From: Candidatus Marimicrobium litorale
GTDB taxonomy: Bacteria > Pseudomonadota > Gammaproteobacteria > Pseudomonadales > Halieaceae
Direction: 5' to 3'
NCBI RefSeq assembly: GCF_026262645.1
Contig: NZ_SHNO01000001.1
Coordinates: forward strand, 3,224,001-3,288,000
DNA length: 64,000 bases
Part shown: positions 19,205 through 28,022 of the stretch, piece by piece
Position numbering within the stretch: position 1 is the stretch's first letter
How the letters are laid out: every line of letters begins with the position of its first letter
Notes under the pieces: model-generated
Seen by the model: only the letters and a program-made list of their open reading frames with translations
The model's database searches: none
What the model was told of the DNA's origin: nothing
Translations under genes and position numbers: made by a program

Positions 19205-21709
19205 CTATGACCCGTCGGGGCGCTGAGGAGCGAGCTCCAGGGCTTGCTGGAACGTCGGTCGATTAGTAGGCCGAAACGTATTGCTGATGAGCCCTGGTGT
19301 GAACGAGAGGAGCCTTGCTGTGCTCAGCCACGTATCGGGATTGTCATTGCCGAATTCTGCTGAAAGTTCCTCGCCTATGATCTCGACGACGGCCCACAAA
19401 GAATCTCGGCATGCCTCTACTTCCCCGGCGCCGCAATACTGCAGATTGAACGGTCCTTCCACGTCTTTGCCCAGAAGTGTTCGCAAGTCCTTATAAATAT
19501 AGCTGGAGCCGTCGTTGCCTCCCAGGTTTCGAATGTTATCCAGGGCATCGACAGTATCGCCGAATACAGGAAGCATAACTGCTCGGCCCAGCGGCTCCCA
19601 CAAAGCATCCATAATCGTGGGGCCTGACTGATCATAAAATCCATTGTTGTCTGCATCCAGTATTGGCGCATCATCGGCGACCCAGGCATCCAAAACATCT
19701 ACGATTTGTCCGGCCAGCACTGAGGGCGCCTCGCTGGCTCGCAACAACTCGCTGACGATGGGCCACGCCGGAGATCGAACATCTTCAGTGGCGGAGCGGT
19801 TCATGATGCCTACCACTCCCGCTAGATCGACCTTGTCAGGAAATTGATCAAAAAGTTGTACACGATGAACGGAACCGTAGGGTGTGCCATCTCCGTGCAT
19901 GAAGCCTGGCGCTGACTGATTGTTCCAGTTTAGCAGTCTGTTATCGGGCCCATCCAGCGAATGGGGGTGCTGCTCCTCGGTGAGGAAACCCTGCCATTCG
20001 TAATCGCCTGTGCCCAGAGTCGGAAGACGTCGGTCGAGGCCGTCAGCTCTAACTGGTAGGCGACCGGACGAGAAAAAAGCAGTGCTGGTGCGCGAGGCGT
20101 AGGCCCAATTAAACGTAAAACCAAATTTATTGGCGTTTTCCCAGAACAGTTCTGGCGTGCTTGCCTTGCCCTCTGTCATGGCTTTCAGTGCACCGAGATT
20201 GAGTCCGTCACGTCCGAATGTGGACCGCTTTCGAGTGAGTGCCACGGGTCGACCGTCCGACGTTGCGGTGCCAATGACGTTGCCGTGGACAGACTGCGGG
20301 TAGACCAGGGGTACGCCGCTGAGCTCGCCCGCATTGAAGATGTTGAATGGCGTACAAACACCGTCGAATTCATAATGCATAGAGTCGCGAGTCGGTTCCC
20401 CTCCATCCGGTTCGCAAAGGACCTCTGCAAACACATCCCTCACGTCGTGACTGGCCGATGTAAGGCTCCAGGCATAATCCTGCGTGCGACCGATTAACAA
20501 ATACATGGCGAGTCCTGGTACACCGACGCCCTGGGCTTCAATACCCGCACCCGACAGATGCAGTTGGTACACGATCTCGGGGTAGTAATAGCCTAGTTGT
20601 GGACCCATTACAGCGATGGTTGCATCATTGGCTGCGACCTCACCACCTGCGACTAGAAAGTTTGAAGCCTGGCGATCCGGGGGGGCACCCGCGGCGGGGA
20701 AAAATACGTCACCACCGCTATCAGCAAGCCCTGTGTTGGTCGACTCAGGCTGGCGAGGATCAAGGTTGATTACTGAACCTGCGTCAATAGAGACACTGCC
20801 GGTAACCGCGCCACCGGTTATCGGGCCATAATCAAAGCGTTTGTCGATGGTAGTGGGTGCCTCAGGGTCTCCAAAGAGCATTGTGTCCTCCCAGGCCAGC
20901 TGTGCCTGCCCGTCGCCCAGCCCTTGCACGAGTGTAGAGAGAAATTCAGCATTGCTTGCTTCACTGCCGCCACCCGCGCCGAAGATCGATCCGATAAATG
21001 CGGTCACCGCAATGACATCATTAACGTTGTAGGGCTCAGGGTTGGGAATGTCATTAGCGGCCTCGTATGCGTTGAGTCCGTCGGCGTAGGATTGCGCATC
21101 GTCGAGAATTTGCTGGCCTTCTTCCGCTCCATACACCTCAAGAATGAGCGCTTGCTGATCTGTAACAAGTTGTTCTGTAGCCGCGCTGGGTATGAATGTC
21201 TCGGAGGGGTTGGTAACGAGCGAAAAAGCGTTGATGCCGGGAACATCTGCTACTGCGACTCTCGCGGGATTGCGTCCAAGATTTAAAAGCAAAAATCGGT
21301 CTCTCGCGGTTACCCAGCCCGCGCCAAACGCGAGGTCGGCGCGAGTCTCACCGGTGATGTGGGGAACGCCAAAACTGTCATAGAGAATAGTGAGCCCCTG
21401 GCGACCGGTTACCTCTTCTGTGGTTGCACCCACCGGCTCTAAATTTTCGGGCAAAAAAAGCGCGTCTATATCTTCGTCTGTCACGTTGCCCCGAAGTGGC
21501 GTCAAGCCGTCGTAAAGAGGGAGCTGGTCAAGCGAGTTGTCATTGGTGGGAATGCCACCATAGTTGCCCGGCGGCAAGATGTAGTAGGCGCGATCTTCTT
21601 TGAGAATGTTTGAACTTTGGTTGTTATTGTTCGAACTGTCAGAGCATGCTGCGAGGAGTGCACTGCACAGGGCTGTTACAAGGAAAGCACGGTGGAATAT
21701 ATTATTCAT
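19205..21709 (-). CDS. Penicillin-acylase-family lipoprotein (Ntn hydrolase)
   Basis: 834 residues, start at ATG 21709 (a second ATG at 21721 is possible). Signal peptide with lipobox LLAAC, then an Asn-rich tether. Alpha part: GLTILYDSFGVPHITGETRADLAFGAG, AGWVTARDRFLLL. The autocatalytic site is the Ser of QASNFLVAGG (about Ser349), which becomes the N-terminal nucleophile of the beta chain after self-cleavage; later NKFGFTFNWAYAS and GDGTPYGSVHRVQ fit the beta chain. Members cleave amides such as beta-lactam side chains and acyl-homoserine lactones; the substrate here is unknown. Because of the lipid anchor it probably sits in the outer membrane. Confidence 0.93.
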   Translation of the reverse strand: MNNIFHRAFLVTALCSALLAACSDSSNNNNQSSNILKEDRAYYILPPGNYGGIPTNDNSLDQLPLYDGLTPLRGNVTDEDIDALFLPENLEPVGATTEEVTGRQGLTILYDSFGVPHITGETRADLAFGAGWVTARDRFLLLNLGRNPARVAVADVPGINAFSLVTNPSETFIPSAATEQLVTDQQALILEVYGAEEGQQILDDAQSYADGLNAYEAANDIPNPEPYNVNDVIAVTAFIGSIFGAGGGSEASNAEFLSTLVQGLGDGQAQLAWEDTMLFGDPEAPTTIDKRFDYGPITGGAVTGSVSIDAGSVINLDPRQPESTNTGLADSGGDVFFPAAGAPPDRQASNFLVAGGEVAANDATIAVMGPQLGYYYPEIVYQLHLSGAGIEAQGVGVPGLAMYLLIGRTQDYAWSLTSASHDVRDVFAEVLCEPDGGEPTRDSMHYEFDGVCTPFNIFNAGELSGVPLVYPQSVHGNVIGTATSDGRPVALTRKRSTFGRDGLNLGALKAMTEGKASTPELFWENANKFGFTFNWAYASRTSTAFFSSGRLPVRADGLDRRLPTLGTGDYEWQGFLTEEQHPHSLDGPDNRLLNWNNQSAPGFMHGDGTPYGSVHRVQLFDQFPDKVDLAGVVGIMNRSATEDVRSPAWPIVSELLRASEAPSVLAGQIVDVLDAWVADDAPILDADNNGFYDQSGPTIMDALWEPLGRAVMLPVFGDTVDALDNIRNLGGNDGSSYIYKDLRTLLGKDVEGPFNLQYCGAGEVEACRDSLWAVVEIIGEELSAEFGNDNPDTWLSTARLLSFTPGLISNTFRPTNRPTFQQALELAPQRPDGS

Positions 21710-21973
21710 ATTAAGACTCATTAAATGTGCGGTTATCGAAATTACGTTACTTGGGTTGTTACGGATCACTATCCGTTTAAAAAATGCAGTCGCATGTGGC
21801 GCAGCAAAACCACAGCGCTCACCGCCCAATTTTGACCCCGACGTTGGCTCTGCAACGGCCGCTAGTGTGACGCCGTTCTCATTGCACCAGAGGCTTCAGG
21901 GTAAGTAAAGCGCCTAACTGACGGCGAGTGGGTCGTTCAGGGTGATTGGAACCGAACCCACGCCTCTCCAGGA

Positions 21974-22783
21974 TCAGAACTTCAGCGCGATCCCCGCGAT
22001 CGGTCCCTTTTGGGTCACGTCCCACTTAAAGGTTGAGCGCCCAGACCCCGTCTCGTAATCCTGGTGCAATGCTCGGTATCCGCCACGAATAATCGCCTCG
22101 CGACCGAAAAGCTGGAGCCGATATCCCATAAGCAGATGGATGTTCCAGGCGGAGTCTGACCCGATGCCAAATCCGCCCACGTCTGCAGAAAAGGCGATAT
22201 CCCAGCGAGGATCCCAGACGTACATAAGACGACTACCCACAATAGGATCCAGCCAGTTTTCGCTCTCATCGCCCTGACCCTCCCCGTCGACATCGACTTT
22301 AGCACGCAGATAGGTCCAACGGACGCCAGCGTAGGGCTCAACCACTAGTCGCCCGGTGTCGCCACCATTGCGACCACGAACGTTGGTGTCAATCCATCGG
22401 TAGTAACCTCCTAACGCCAATATTGCTGTATCGGCGGTGACATCGATCTGTTCATCGTCCGTATTTTCTTTGGCCGTGAGTCGGGAGTAAATCGGATTAA
22501 TGAAATAACCAACCCTCCCTTTCCGCCCATCGACAAAGCCCATCGCTCCAATATTGATGTCGTCCAGAATATCGCTGAAACTGACATCGACGTCTCCCGT
22601 TTTATCCCCGACCTGGGCGTCACCGCTCAATGATAGTCCCCACAAATAGGGTGCCACCCAGGTTTCCCATTTATCTTCCTCGGCGACGCTATTTTCAGTC
22701 GCCGCTAATCCGTGTTCACCAAGTAACAGGGCGGATACAGCGACTAACGAGATAAATAAATACCTACTAGTGCTAGCGTGCAT
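21974..22783 (-). CDS. Outer-membrane beta-barrel protein, unrecognised
   Basis: 269 residues. Signal peptide about 1-28 (ending GLAAT). The rest alternates short amphipathic strands (WETWVAPYLWGLSLSG, GRVGYFINPIYSRL, LALGGYYRWID, VEPYAGVRWTYLRAKV, DIAFSADVGGFGIG, LLMGYRLQLF, GYRALHQDYETG) and ends in the aromatic-type residue needed by the BAM complex (IAGIALKF). This is the layout of an 8- to 10-stranded barrel; the function is not known. It is on the same strand as the penicillin acylase and choloylglycine hydrolase genes. Confidence 0.78.
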   Translation of the reverse strand: MHASTSRYLFISLVAVSALLLGEHGLAATENSVAEEDKWETWVAPYLWGLSLSGDAQVGDKTGDVDVSFSDILDDINIGAMGFVDGRKGRVGYFINPIYSRLTAKENTDDEQIDVTADTAILALGGYYRWIDTNVRGRNGGDTGRLVVEPYAGVRWTYLRAKVDVDGEGQGDESENWLDPIVGSRLMYVWDPRWDIAFSADVGGFGIGSDSAWNIHLLMGYRLQLFGREAIIRGGYRALHQDYETGSGRSTFKWDVTQKGPIAGIALKF

Positions 22784-22858
22784 AAGGGTGTGCCTCTCTT
22801 TTGCGGTTTGAGTAACTGCGGCTCTGTTGCTTGGTCGCGCCGTCTAATAATGCCACGC

Positions 22859-23974
22859 TTAAAAATCCTGTGTTCTGTCTTTGACGCTGAAGCCACTTTC
22901 CATTGTCAGCGTGGAGGGCTTTGTAATTGAGGCAATGGCGGCGCGAACATCAATGCTCTCTACTGCTTGAGTCAAATAAGTCTTGAAATAATAGGTTGCA
23001 TTGGCTGTATCAGCGGCTGATGTCCATAAAGTGTAGTCAGTCAGCGTTTCGCCTTGATCTCTTTCTCTGATGGCGCCCTTTGGAATATCGAAAGTATTGA
23101 GAATGTGAAAAGCCTGGAACACCGCCTCGCTGCTATTGGCGGCAGGTACGGCGCTGTTTGCGAAGGCGGCAGCACGAACAAATCGCGTGGGCGATGTCAT
23201 GTCGCCGGGCAAGCCGAGCATGCCTGTGCCCTGACCCATGGGAGCGATAACCTCTTTTCCGACGGTAACCTCAGAGCGGTTGCCTGTTTGTAAACCAACA
23301 TAATTGCGGAGATTGGTGATGTGCCAGTCATAGGCTGGATTGTTAGTAACGACGTTCACAGTATTGCGGTAGACGGCTAGACCCTGCTTCGTGTACTCGA
23401 TGACGATTGATTCACCAGTCGCATCTGTGACGGCATAATGAAACGGTGCAAAACCGTTAATCTGTTTGATATAAGTACCAACTACCTCGATATTGGTCAG
23501 GGCGGCCTGCACTTCGGCTACAGTTTTGAACTGACCGAGTATCCAGTTGCCCATTTCCTCAGAGGAAACTGCTTTCTCACGGTTCTCATCGGTAAGCTCT
23601 ACAAATTTGGCGGGTCCGGCGAAATAGAACGCTCCAAAATACAGGCCCTCTGTATTCATGCCGTCGAACACGATGGGCATATCCAGTCCGTTTGCACCGA
23701 GAAAGCCATAGGTCGTTGTATAAGTAAAACCGGATACATCCGGGTTGAGTTGAAGTGTCTCTATCTCCGTGCCGGCCGGAACAGCGTAGATATTTGAATC
23801 AATGTCAAAGCCAAATTCCATGGTCCTCGCCGCAACGGTTGATCCGTCCACTGACTGTAAGACGATACCCGTGCACGCAAGTGTTGAAGATATTGTGCTC
23901 ATCAGGACGAGGCAAGCCGCTATCGTCCTGGCTAGCGGGGTTCTAGACGGAATACTTTTGCAGGATAAGCGCAT
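22859..23974 (-). CDS. Choloylglycine hydrolase / penicillin V acylase-type linear amide hydrolase
   Basis: 371 residues. Start at ATG 23974 is backed by GGAGACAAAC just upstream; a second ATG at 23986 has no such site. Signal peptide residues 1-33 are cleaved at TLA|CTGIVL, which leaves Cys34 as the catalytic N-terminal nucleophile, typical of this Ntn family in Gram-negatives. Also seen: AARTMEFGFDI (Arg and Asp near the active site), VFDGMNTEGLYFGAFYF and VVTNNPAYDWH (Asn). Periplasmic enzyme cutting linear amides (bile salts, penicillin V, N-acyl amino acids or homoserine lactones). Confidence 0.93.
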   Translation of the reverse strand: MRLSCKSIPSRTPLARTIAACLVLMSTISSTLACTGIVLQSVDGSTVAARTMEFGFDIDSNIYAVPAGTEIETLQLNPDVSGFTYTTTYGFLGANGLDMPIVFDGMNTEGLYFGAFYFAGPAKFVELTDENREKAVSSEEMGNWILGQFKTVAEVQAALTNIEVVGTYIKQINGFAPFHYAVTDATGESIVIEYTKQGLAVYRNTVNVVTNNPAYDWHITNLRNYVGLQTGNRSEVTVGKEVIAPMGQGTGMLGLPGDMTSPTRFVRAAAFANSAVPAANSSEAVFQAFHILNTFDIPKGAIRERDQGETLTDYTLWTSAADTANATYYFKTYLTQAVESIDVRAAIASITKPSTLTMESGFSVKDRTQDF

Positions 23975-24602
23975 GTTTGTCTCCATAGTCGATTTGCGAG
24001 AGGTACAGATAAAATGGATTGATGATCTCTGCTTTAGATTTACTCATGGCAGCCTGAGCACCAGGTGCTAGCTTGAGGCTGAATAGTAAATAAAAAATGA
24101 ACAATACAACGTCGCGGGCAAGCGACTGCCTGATGCTGTCCATTTGCATTTTCGCAATGAGTAAGAGCAAATCGTCTCGAGTGGCGGTTCGACGAGCTAG
24201 GCGCACATTGCGAAGGGTTGATACGGTCATTCAAAAAGGCTTCCACAGCGCATAAGAAGTTGAGAGAAGCGAATCTCCGGACTCACGTAATCTGCGACGC
24301 AAAGATTCTAGGTATAAACCTTAGAGTTCAAGCGTCTGCAGACTGTTGGGTGCCGTAGCAAGAGCTTCCATCGTGCGGGCTGCTGTGCGTATCTTCCTGA
24401 AATTGGGCCAGCGAAAGCATAAAGGTAATCAATAAAAATTTAAAGGTTTAGGCGCAAATAGCCTCCAGCGTCGCCAATGTCGTTGCGAAAGTCCCGGAAT
24501 AAAGGCTAAGGACAGTTAGAGATGTGACTTCTACAGCGCCTGCGTGCTGGTGAAAGGCAATGGTCAGGTGTTTTGAATGTGCCGTTCCCGGGTTTCTCCC
24601 TT
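23975..24602. other. Intergenic stretch, no gene seen
   Basis: About 630 bases. A 95-codon minus-strand frame (23943-24230) overlaps the hydrolase start and has no recognisable domain, so it is not called. The stretch should hold the hydrolase promoter. Confidence 0.4.
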
Positions 24603-25982
24603 CTAGTCTTGGCTAGCGAGAATCTCTCGCTTGGCCTCTTCATAATAGATGTTCTCTACAACACCGGATGAAGGCACGATGGCCAGTGCAATCCGTTCGC
24701 CCTCCAGTTGATCGAGTAGTGCTTTCTTGAAATCGTCAATAAGGTGATGGTCGTCGATCAGATCTCCCTCCTCGTAGACAGCGTTATAAATAAAGGGCTC
24801 CTCAATGCCCTTCAGGCCATTCGAAAAGCCATAATAGGCAGGTTTCTTTTCCAGACTATCGTCCCAGAGCAAAGGCCACTCTGATCCGCCCCCCGGGGCC
24901 CTGAACGCTTTGAAGATATCTCCAAAGCGCGTGAACCCTTGATAATCAGGCACGCCCCACGTCACCACGCCCCAGCGCTGTTTCTCCGGCACTGCATCGA
25001 TATAGGCTCTGATAATGTTGTTAAAGGCTTTACGCTGGATCGAGTGCAGCAAGCGTGTTTGGCTTTGATTTCTGCCTGCAGCGGGATAAATGTTCAGCGC
25101 AACGTTTAGCTCTGAGAGGGTAACCATGTAGCCGGCATCCGCCGCTTTTTTAAATCGATCGTAATTGTAGGAATAGGTAGTGAAGATCAGGGGAGAAAAT
25201 ATATAAATCCCCTCAAAGCCGATAACGTCAACTTTGCCTCCGCTGCGTCCGATTTTATTGGCGAGAGCTATTAAGTCATCCGTTTTTCTATTGCCGCCGG
25301 GACCGAGGAAAAACTCGTTCAGTACGAGTTTCGCCCTGGGGTCAGTTTCCCTTGCCCATCGAAAAACCTTGGCGTAAATATCTTCTCCCGCGACATCTAT
25401 GAACACATTTCGAGCCTTCGGATCATCCGCAATAACTCTGGCCAAGGGTTCGTTCAGGACATCCCACGAGGCCACTTGGCCCTTGTACCTGCCCACCTTA
25501 TCCTTGACATACCGTTCGAACCATTCGAGCCATTGATCTCTGCTCCATGCCTCGCTTTCCCGATATTCGGCAATCCAGCTCTCGGGTCCAATGTCAGAAT
25601 AGAAAAGCAGATTGTGCCCATGTATACGATAATCGTTGCTGGTTGCATCCTCGACAAACGCATCGAGTCGCGTGTAATTACTGGAAAACGGGGTCGGGTT
25701 AGTTTCACGTATGCGAAAGAGTTCATCATGTCCGACGTAGTCGAACTCCTTCGCAATAATGTCAAGCACGTCATTGTAGTTGGACTGGTAGGCAGTAAAT
25801 CTTGAATCGTCCTCCGTATAAACCACATTGCCCACAGGGAACATAGAGCGGCTTTTAAGGGTGAGTTCCGCCCCGCCGTTTTCCACGGCGCTTCGATTGG
25901 CGCTGTCGCTGCAACCCAGTGCTAGCAGAGAAAGAAAGACAAGAGTGAAGCGCATAGTGCTGTTGAGTGCGAGAGTAATCAT
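24603..25982 (-). CDS. Glycoside hydrolase family 10 (endo-beta-1,4-xylanase-like) lipoprotein
   Basis: 459 residues with start at ATG 25982 (AAGGAACGG upstream; ATG 25955 is an alternative). Signal peptide ends LLALGC followed by SDSANRS, so a lipoprotein. The GH10 barrel shows IHGHNLLF, the acid/base in SWDVLNEPLA (Glu178) and the likely nucleophile in TLSELNVAL (Glu291), then WGVVTWGVPDYQGF near the end. It should cleave xylan or a related beta-1,4 glycan at the cell surface. The C-terminus (VVENIYYEEAKREI) is unusual and not part of the catalytic core. Confidence 0.92.
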   Translation of the reverse strand: MITLALNSTMRFTLVFLSLLALGCSDSANRSAVENGGAELTLKSRSMFPVGNVVYTEDDSRFTAYQSNYNDVLDIIAKEFDYVGHDELFRIRETNPTPFSSNYTRLDAFVEDATSNDYRIHGHNLLFYSDIGPESWIAEYRESEAWSRDQWLEWFERYVKDKVGRYKGQVASWDVLNEPLARVIADDPKARNVFIDVAGEDIYAKVFRWARETDPRAKLVLNEFFLGPGGNRKTDDLIALANKIGRSGGKVDVIGFEGIYIFSPLIFTTYSYNYDRFKKAADAGYMVTLSELNVALNIYPAAGRNQSQTRLLHSIQRKAFNNIIRAYIDAVPEKQRWGVVTWGVPDYQGFTRFGDIFKAFRAPGGGSEWPLLWDDSLEKKPAYYGFSNGLKGIEEPFIYNAVYEEGDLIDDHHLIDDFKKALLDQLEGERIALAIVPSSGVVENIYYEEAKREILASQD

Positions 25983-26331
25983 AAATGGCACCGTTCCTTG
26001 AATAGCACGATCAGGAGCAGCGCGTGACGACACTGCAAGCAAGGCCTGCCGCATTGTATAGTGTTTCAGTGGCTCGACGTAAGAATATCGACTTAGGATC
26101 TGTGAAGCATGATTCACAGAACGTTGGTCAGTGACAAACATCGGTTTGAGAATGCGTATCCACACGGATTTCGCAGTAAATCCACCAGAAAGCGCTGTAT
26201 GAACGGCCGGTATCGTTGAAGAGAGTAGATGTGAAAGCCAGTGTCGCTTCTGCATCGCGGATGTTCAGCGGCAGCCGTAAAACGCAATCTGGGTGTATCT
26301 CTTATCGGTCGATGAACGACTCGCCCAGCCG
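25983..26331. other. Spacer upstream of the GH10 gene
   Basis: About 350 bases; the minus-strand frame continues upstream of the GH10 start to 26255 but that extension has no signal peptide or family similarity. Probably promoter region. Confidence 0.4.
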
Positions 26332-26799
26332 CTAATCAGGCCTGTGCATAAGGAGGACCGGCAGACGGCGTTGGGTGTTGTCCTGATAGACCCCGTACTG
26401 CGGGTTGTAGTGAACGAGGTGTTGCCACATGTCGCTGCGCTCCCGTCCCTTGAGCTCCCGGCCGACCATTGTCCCACTGAACCCACGGTAGGTGATGTGA
26501 GCGGTTGGATTTGCCCGCAGATTGTGAATCCAGGCGGGGTCGCGATCTTGCCCCCAGTTGGAACCGACCAGCGCAAGGTCACGGCCAACCGGCATACAGA
26601 GCGTTGCAATTTCACGCTCGACGCCTGACTTTGCGCCAATGGTGCGAAGTAGAATGACCGTCTGCAGACCCGTATTAAGCCAACCGCGAGAGCCTCGCAG
26701 CAGTGCCTTATCGAGCCGTGGCACGGTGCCCTTGAGGAGAGAAACCATAAGGTCAGAGGCGAGTGCCTGTCTTACCAGATTGGTGCGAATGAGTTCCAT
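26332..26799 (-). CDS. Deazaflavin-dependent nitroreductase-family protein (Ddn/DUF385-like)
   Basis: 155 residues. The split-barrel family is seen in VILLRTIGAKSGVEREIATL, ALVGSNWGQDRDPAWIHNLRANPTAHITY and the final VYQDNTQRRLPVLLMHR. In actinobacteria these proteins bind cofactor F420 and reduce nitro compounds, quinones or fatty-acid-like substrates; members outside actinobacteria may use another flavin or just bind lipid. Start uncertain: ATG 26799 is used, while a TTG at 26826 would add nine residues; neither has a good ribosome-binding site. Confidence 0.85.
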   Translation of the reverse strand: MELIRTNLVRQALASDLMVSLLKGTVPRLDKALLRGSRGWLNTGLQTVILLRTIGAKSGVEREIATLCMPVGRDLALVGSNWGQDRDPAWIHNLRANPTAHITYRGFSGTMVGRELKGRERSDMWQHLVHYNPQYGVYQDNTQRRLPVLLMHRPD

Positions 26800-27280
26800 A
26801 GAGTGATCAAAGTGTAGTATGTGCAAGAGATACGGGGGCGTGTGTCTGTTGGATTACAACGTAATAGAGGTTTGAGCAGAAAAACAGGTTTCATCAGTGC
26901 AGTTTAGTGCAGCCCAGCCCAGCCCAGCTAATAGAAAGTATCGTTGACTACTGGATTACATGCGCTGTCGCCCGCTGCGTTGTTTGCCCTACTTGGTCGA
27001 AGATCGCATAATTGCAAAATTGCGTCCTGAATTTGCAGAAACTCTCTCGGATGCGGTGAACTCGGTGGATAATCCAGCGCCACAGGCGCCTAATAATGCG
27101 TTTCGGCGCTGCAGATCATGATGAAGTGAATACGCCACACCGGGCGGTTTGCTATGGAATGTGCTTGATCGCAATATTCAGAGGATGGATGACAGGCTGG
27201 GACAGTGCCGATATATTACTGTCCCAGGTGCTGCAAGAAAAGTGAGCAGTAGGACGTAAGCGCAGTAGGAGGAAAACGAC
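26800..27280. other. Intergenic stretch with a short AGCCC repeat
   Basis: 480 bases before the small membrane protein. Only weak short frames. At 26911-26928 the unit AGCCC is repeated three times with a partial fourth. Confidence 0.4.
26911..26928. repeat. Short tandem repeat, AGCCC x3.6
   Basis: Three exact AGCCC units followed by AGC. Too short to imply function. Confidence 0.6.
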
Positions 27281-27436
27281 ATGATGGCACTTTTGTTTGG
27301 ACTGTTCCTAATGGTCGCATGCGGCGTGGTGTTTGGTGAAAAAAAATATATGTTGGCAGGCGCATACGTAAGCCTTGCAGTAACCGCCCTGTGGTTTATG
27401 CACCATGCGAGCGATCCGTTGAGCATTCTGCTGTAG
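27281..27436 (+). CDS. Small membrane protein preceding dsbB (DUF5993-like)
   Basis: 51 residues starting MMALLFGLFLMVACGVVFGE, with two membrane segments (3-19 and 25-41) and the tail HHASDPLSILL. ATG 27281 has an excellent AGTAGGAGG site eight bases before it. It ends ten bases before the dsbB start, so the two are surely one operon. The WFMHHASDPL ending matches my memory of the DUF5993 family, often found next to dsbB; a role as a DsbB helper is inference. Confidence 0.8.
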   Translation: MMALLFGLFLMVACGVVFGEKKYMLAGAYVSLAVTALWFMHHASDPLSILL

Positions 27437-27446
27437 CGAGGCTCCT

Positions 27447-27992
27447 ATGTCTGTATACCGAAAATTGAATGCGTTGGGCTTGATTGTTATCAGCGGGATG
27501 CTGTGTTTTGCATTGCTTGACCAATTTGTGGCTCATGAGTTGCCGTGCCCCCTGTGCTTGTTGCAGCGCGTAGGTTTTGTTGCAGTGGGCATGGGTGTCC
27601 TGTTCAATGTTATGCGGGGGCCTCGTCCTGCCCACTACAGCTTTTCTATGCTAGCTGCGTTAGTCGGTGGAGCGGTAGCTTTACGTCAGGTAAGCCTGCA
27701 CGTGATACCCGGCACGCCACCGTACGGCGCGCCGTTCCTGGGTTATCATTTCTACACATGGGCGTTCATTTGGTTTGCTGTGGCGCTGACAGTGCTTGCA
27801 GTAATTACCAGTTTTGCACGACAGTATGTAAACGACGATGGGTTTTTGCCACTGACGCGTCAGCCATGGCTTGGTAAAATTGCGGTGATCATGTTCCTGA
27901 TTATTATTGCCGTAAACGTCTTGTCAACATTTGCCCTGTGTGGTCCCGGAGTTTGTCCGGATAACCCGGTGAGCTATTGGATATTTGGCTGA
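27447..27992 (+). CDS. dsbB: Disulfide bond formation protein DsbB
   Basis: 181 residues, inner-membrane quinone reductase that reoxidises DsbA. Four helices; the first periplasmic loop holds the CPLC pair (Cys34, Cys37) followed by LLQRVGF. The second periplasmic loop (VIPGTPPYGAPFLGYHFYTW) has no cysteine, unlike E. coli DsbB with Cys104/Cys130; a pair Cys165/Cys170 (CGPGVC) lies instead just after the last helix near the C-terminus. Either the pair has moved, or electrons pass differently. ATG 27447 follows GCGAGGCTCCT. Confidence 0.93.
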   Translation: MSVYRKLNALGLIVISGMLCFALLDQFVAHELPCPLCLLQRVGFVAVGMGVLFNVMRGPRPAHYSFSMLAALVGGAVALRQVSLHVIPGTPPYGAPFLGYHFYTWAFIWFAVALTVLAVITSFARQYVNDDGFLPLTRQPWLGKIAVIMFLIIIAVNVLSTFALCGPGVCPDNPVSYWIFG

Positions 27993-28022
27993 AAAGAAAC
28001 GTAGCGTGCGGTCCTTCTGCCG

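Noticed and set aside
21935-21970. T-arm-like string (GGGTTCGGTTCC on the minus strand) suggesting a tRNA
   Set aside because: The stem does not pair and no acceptor, D or anticodon arm can be built around it.
23943-24230. 95-codon minus-strand frame upstream of the choloylglycine hydrolase
   Set aside because: It overlaps the true hydrolase start in another frame and shows no family similarity.
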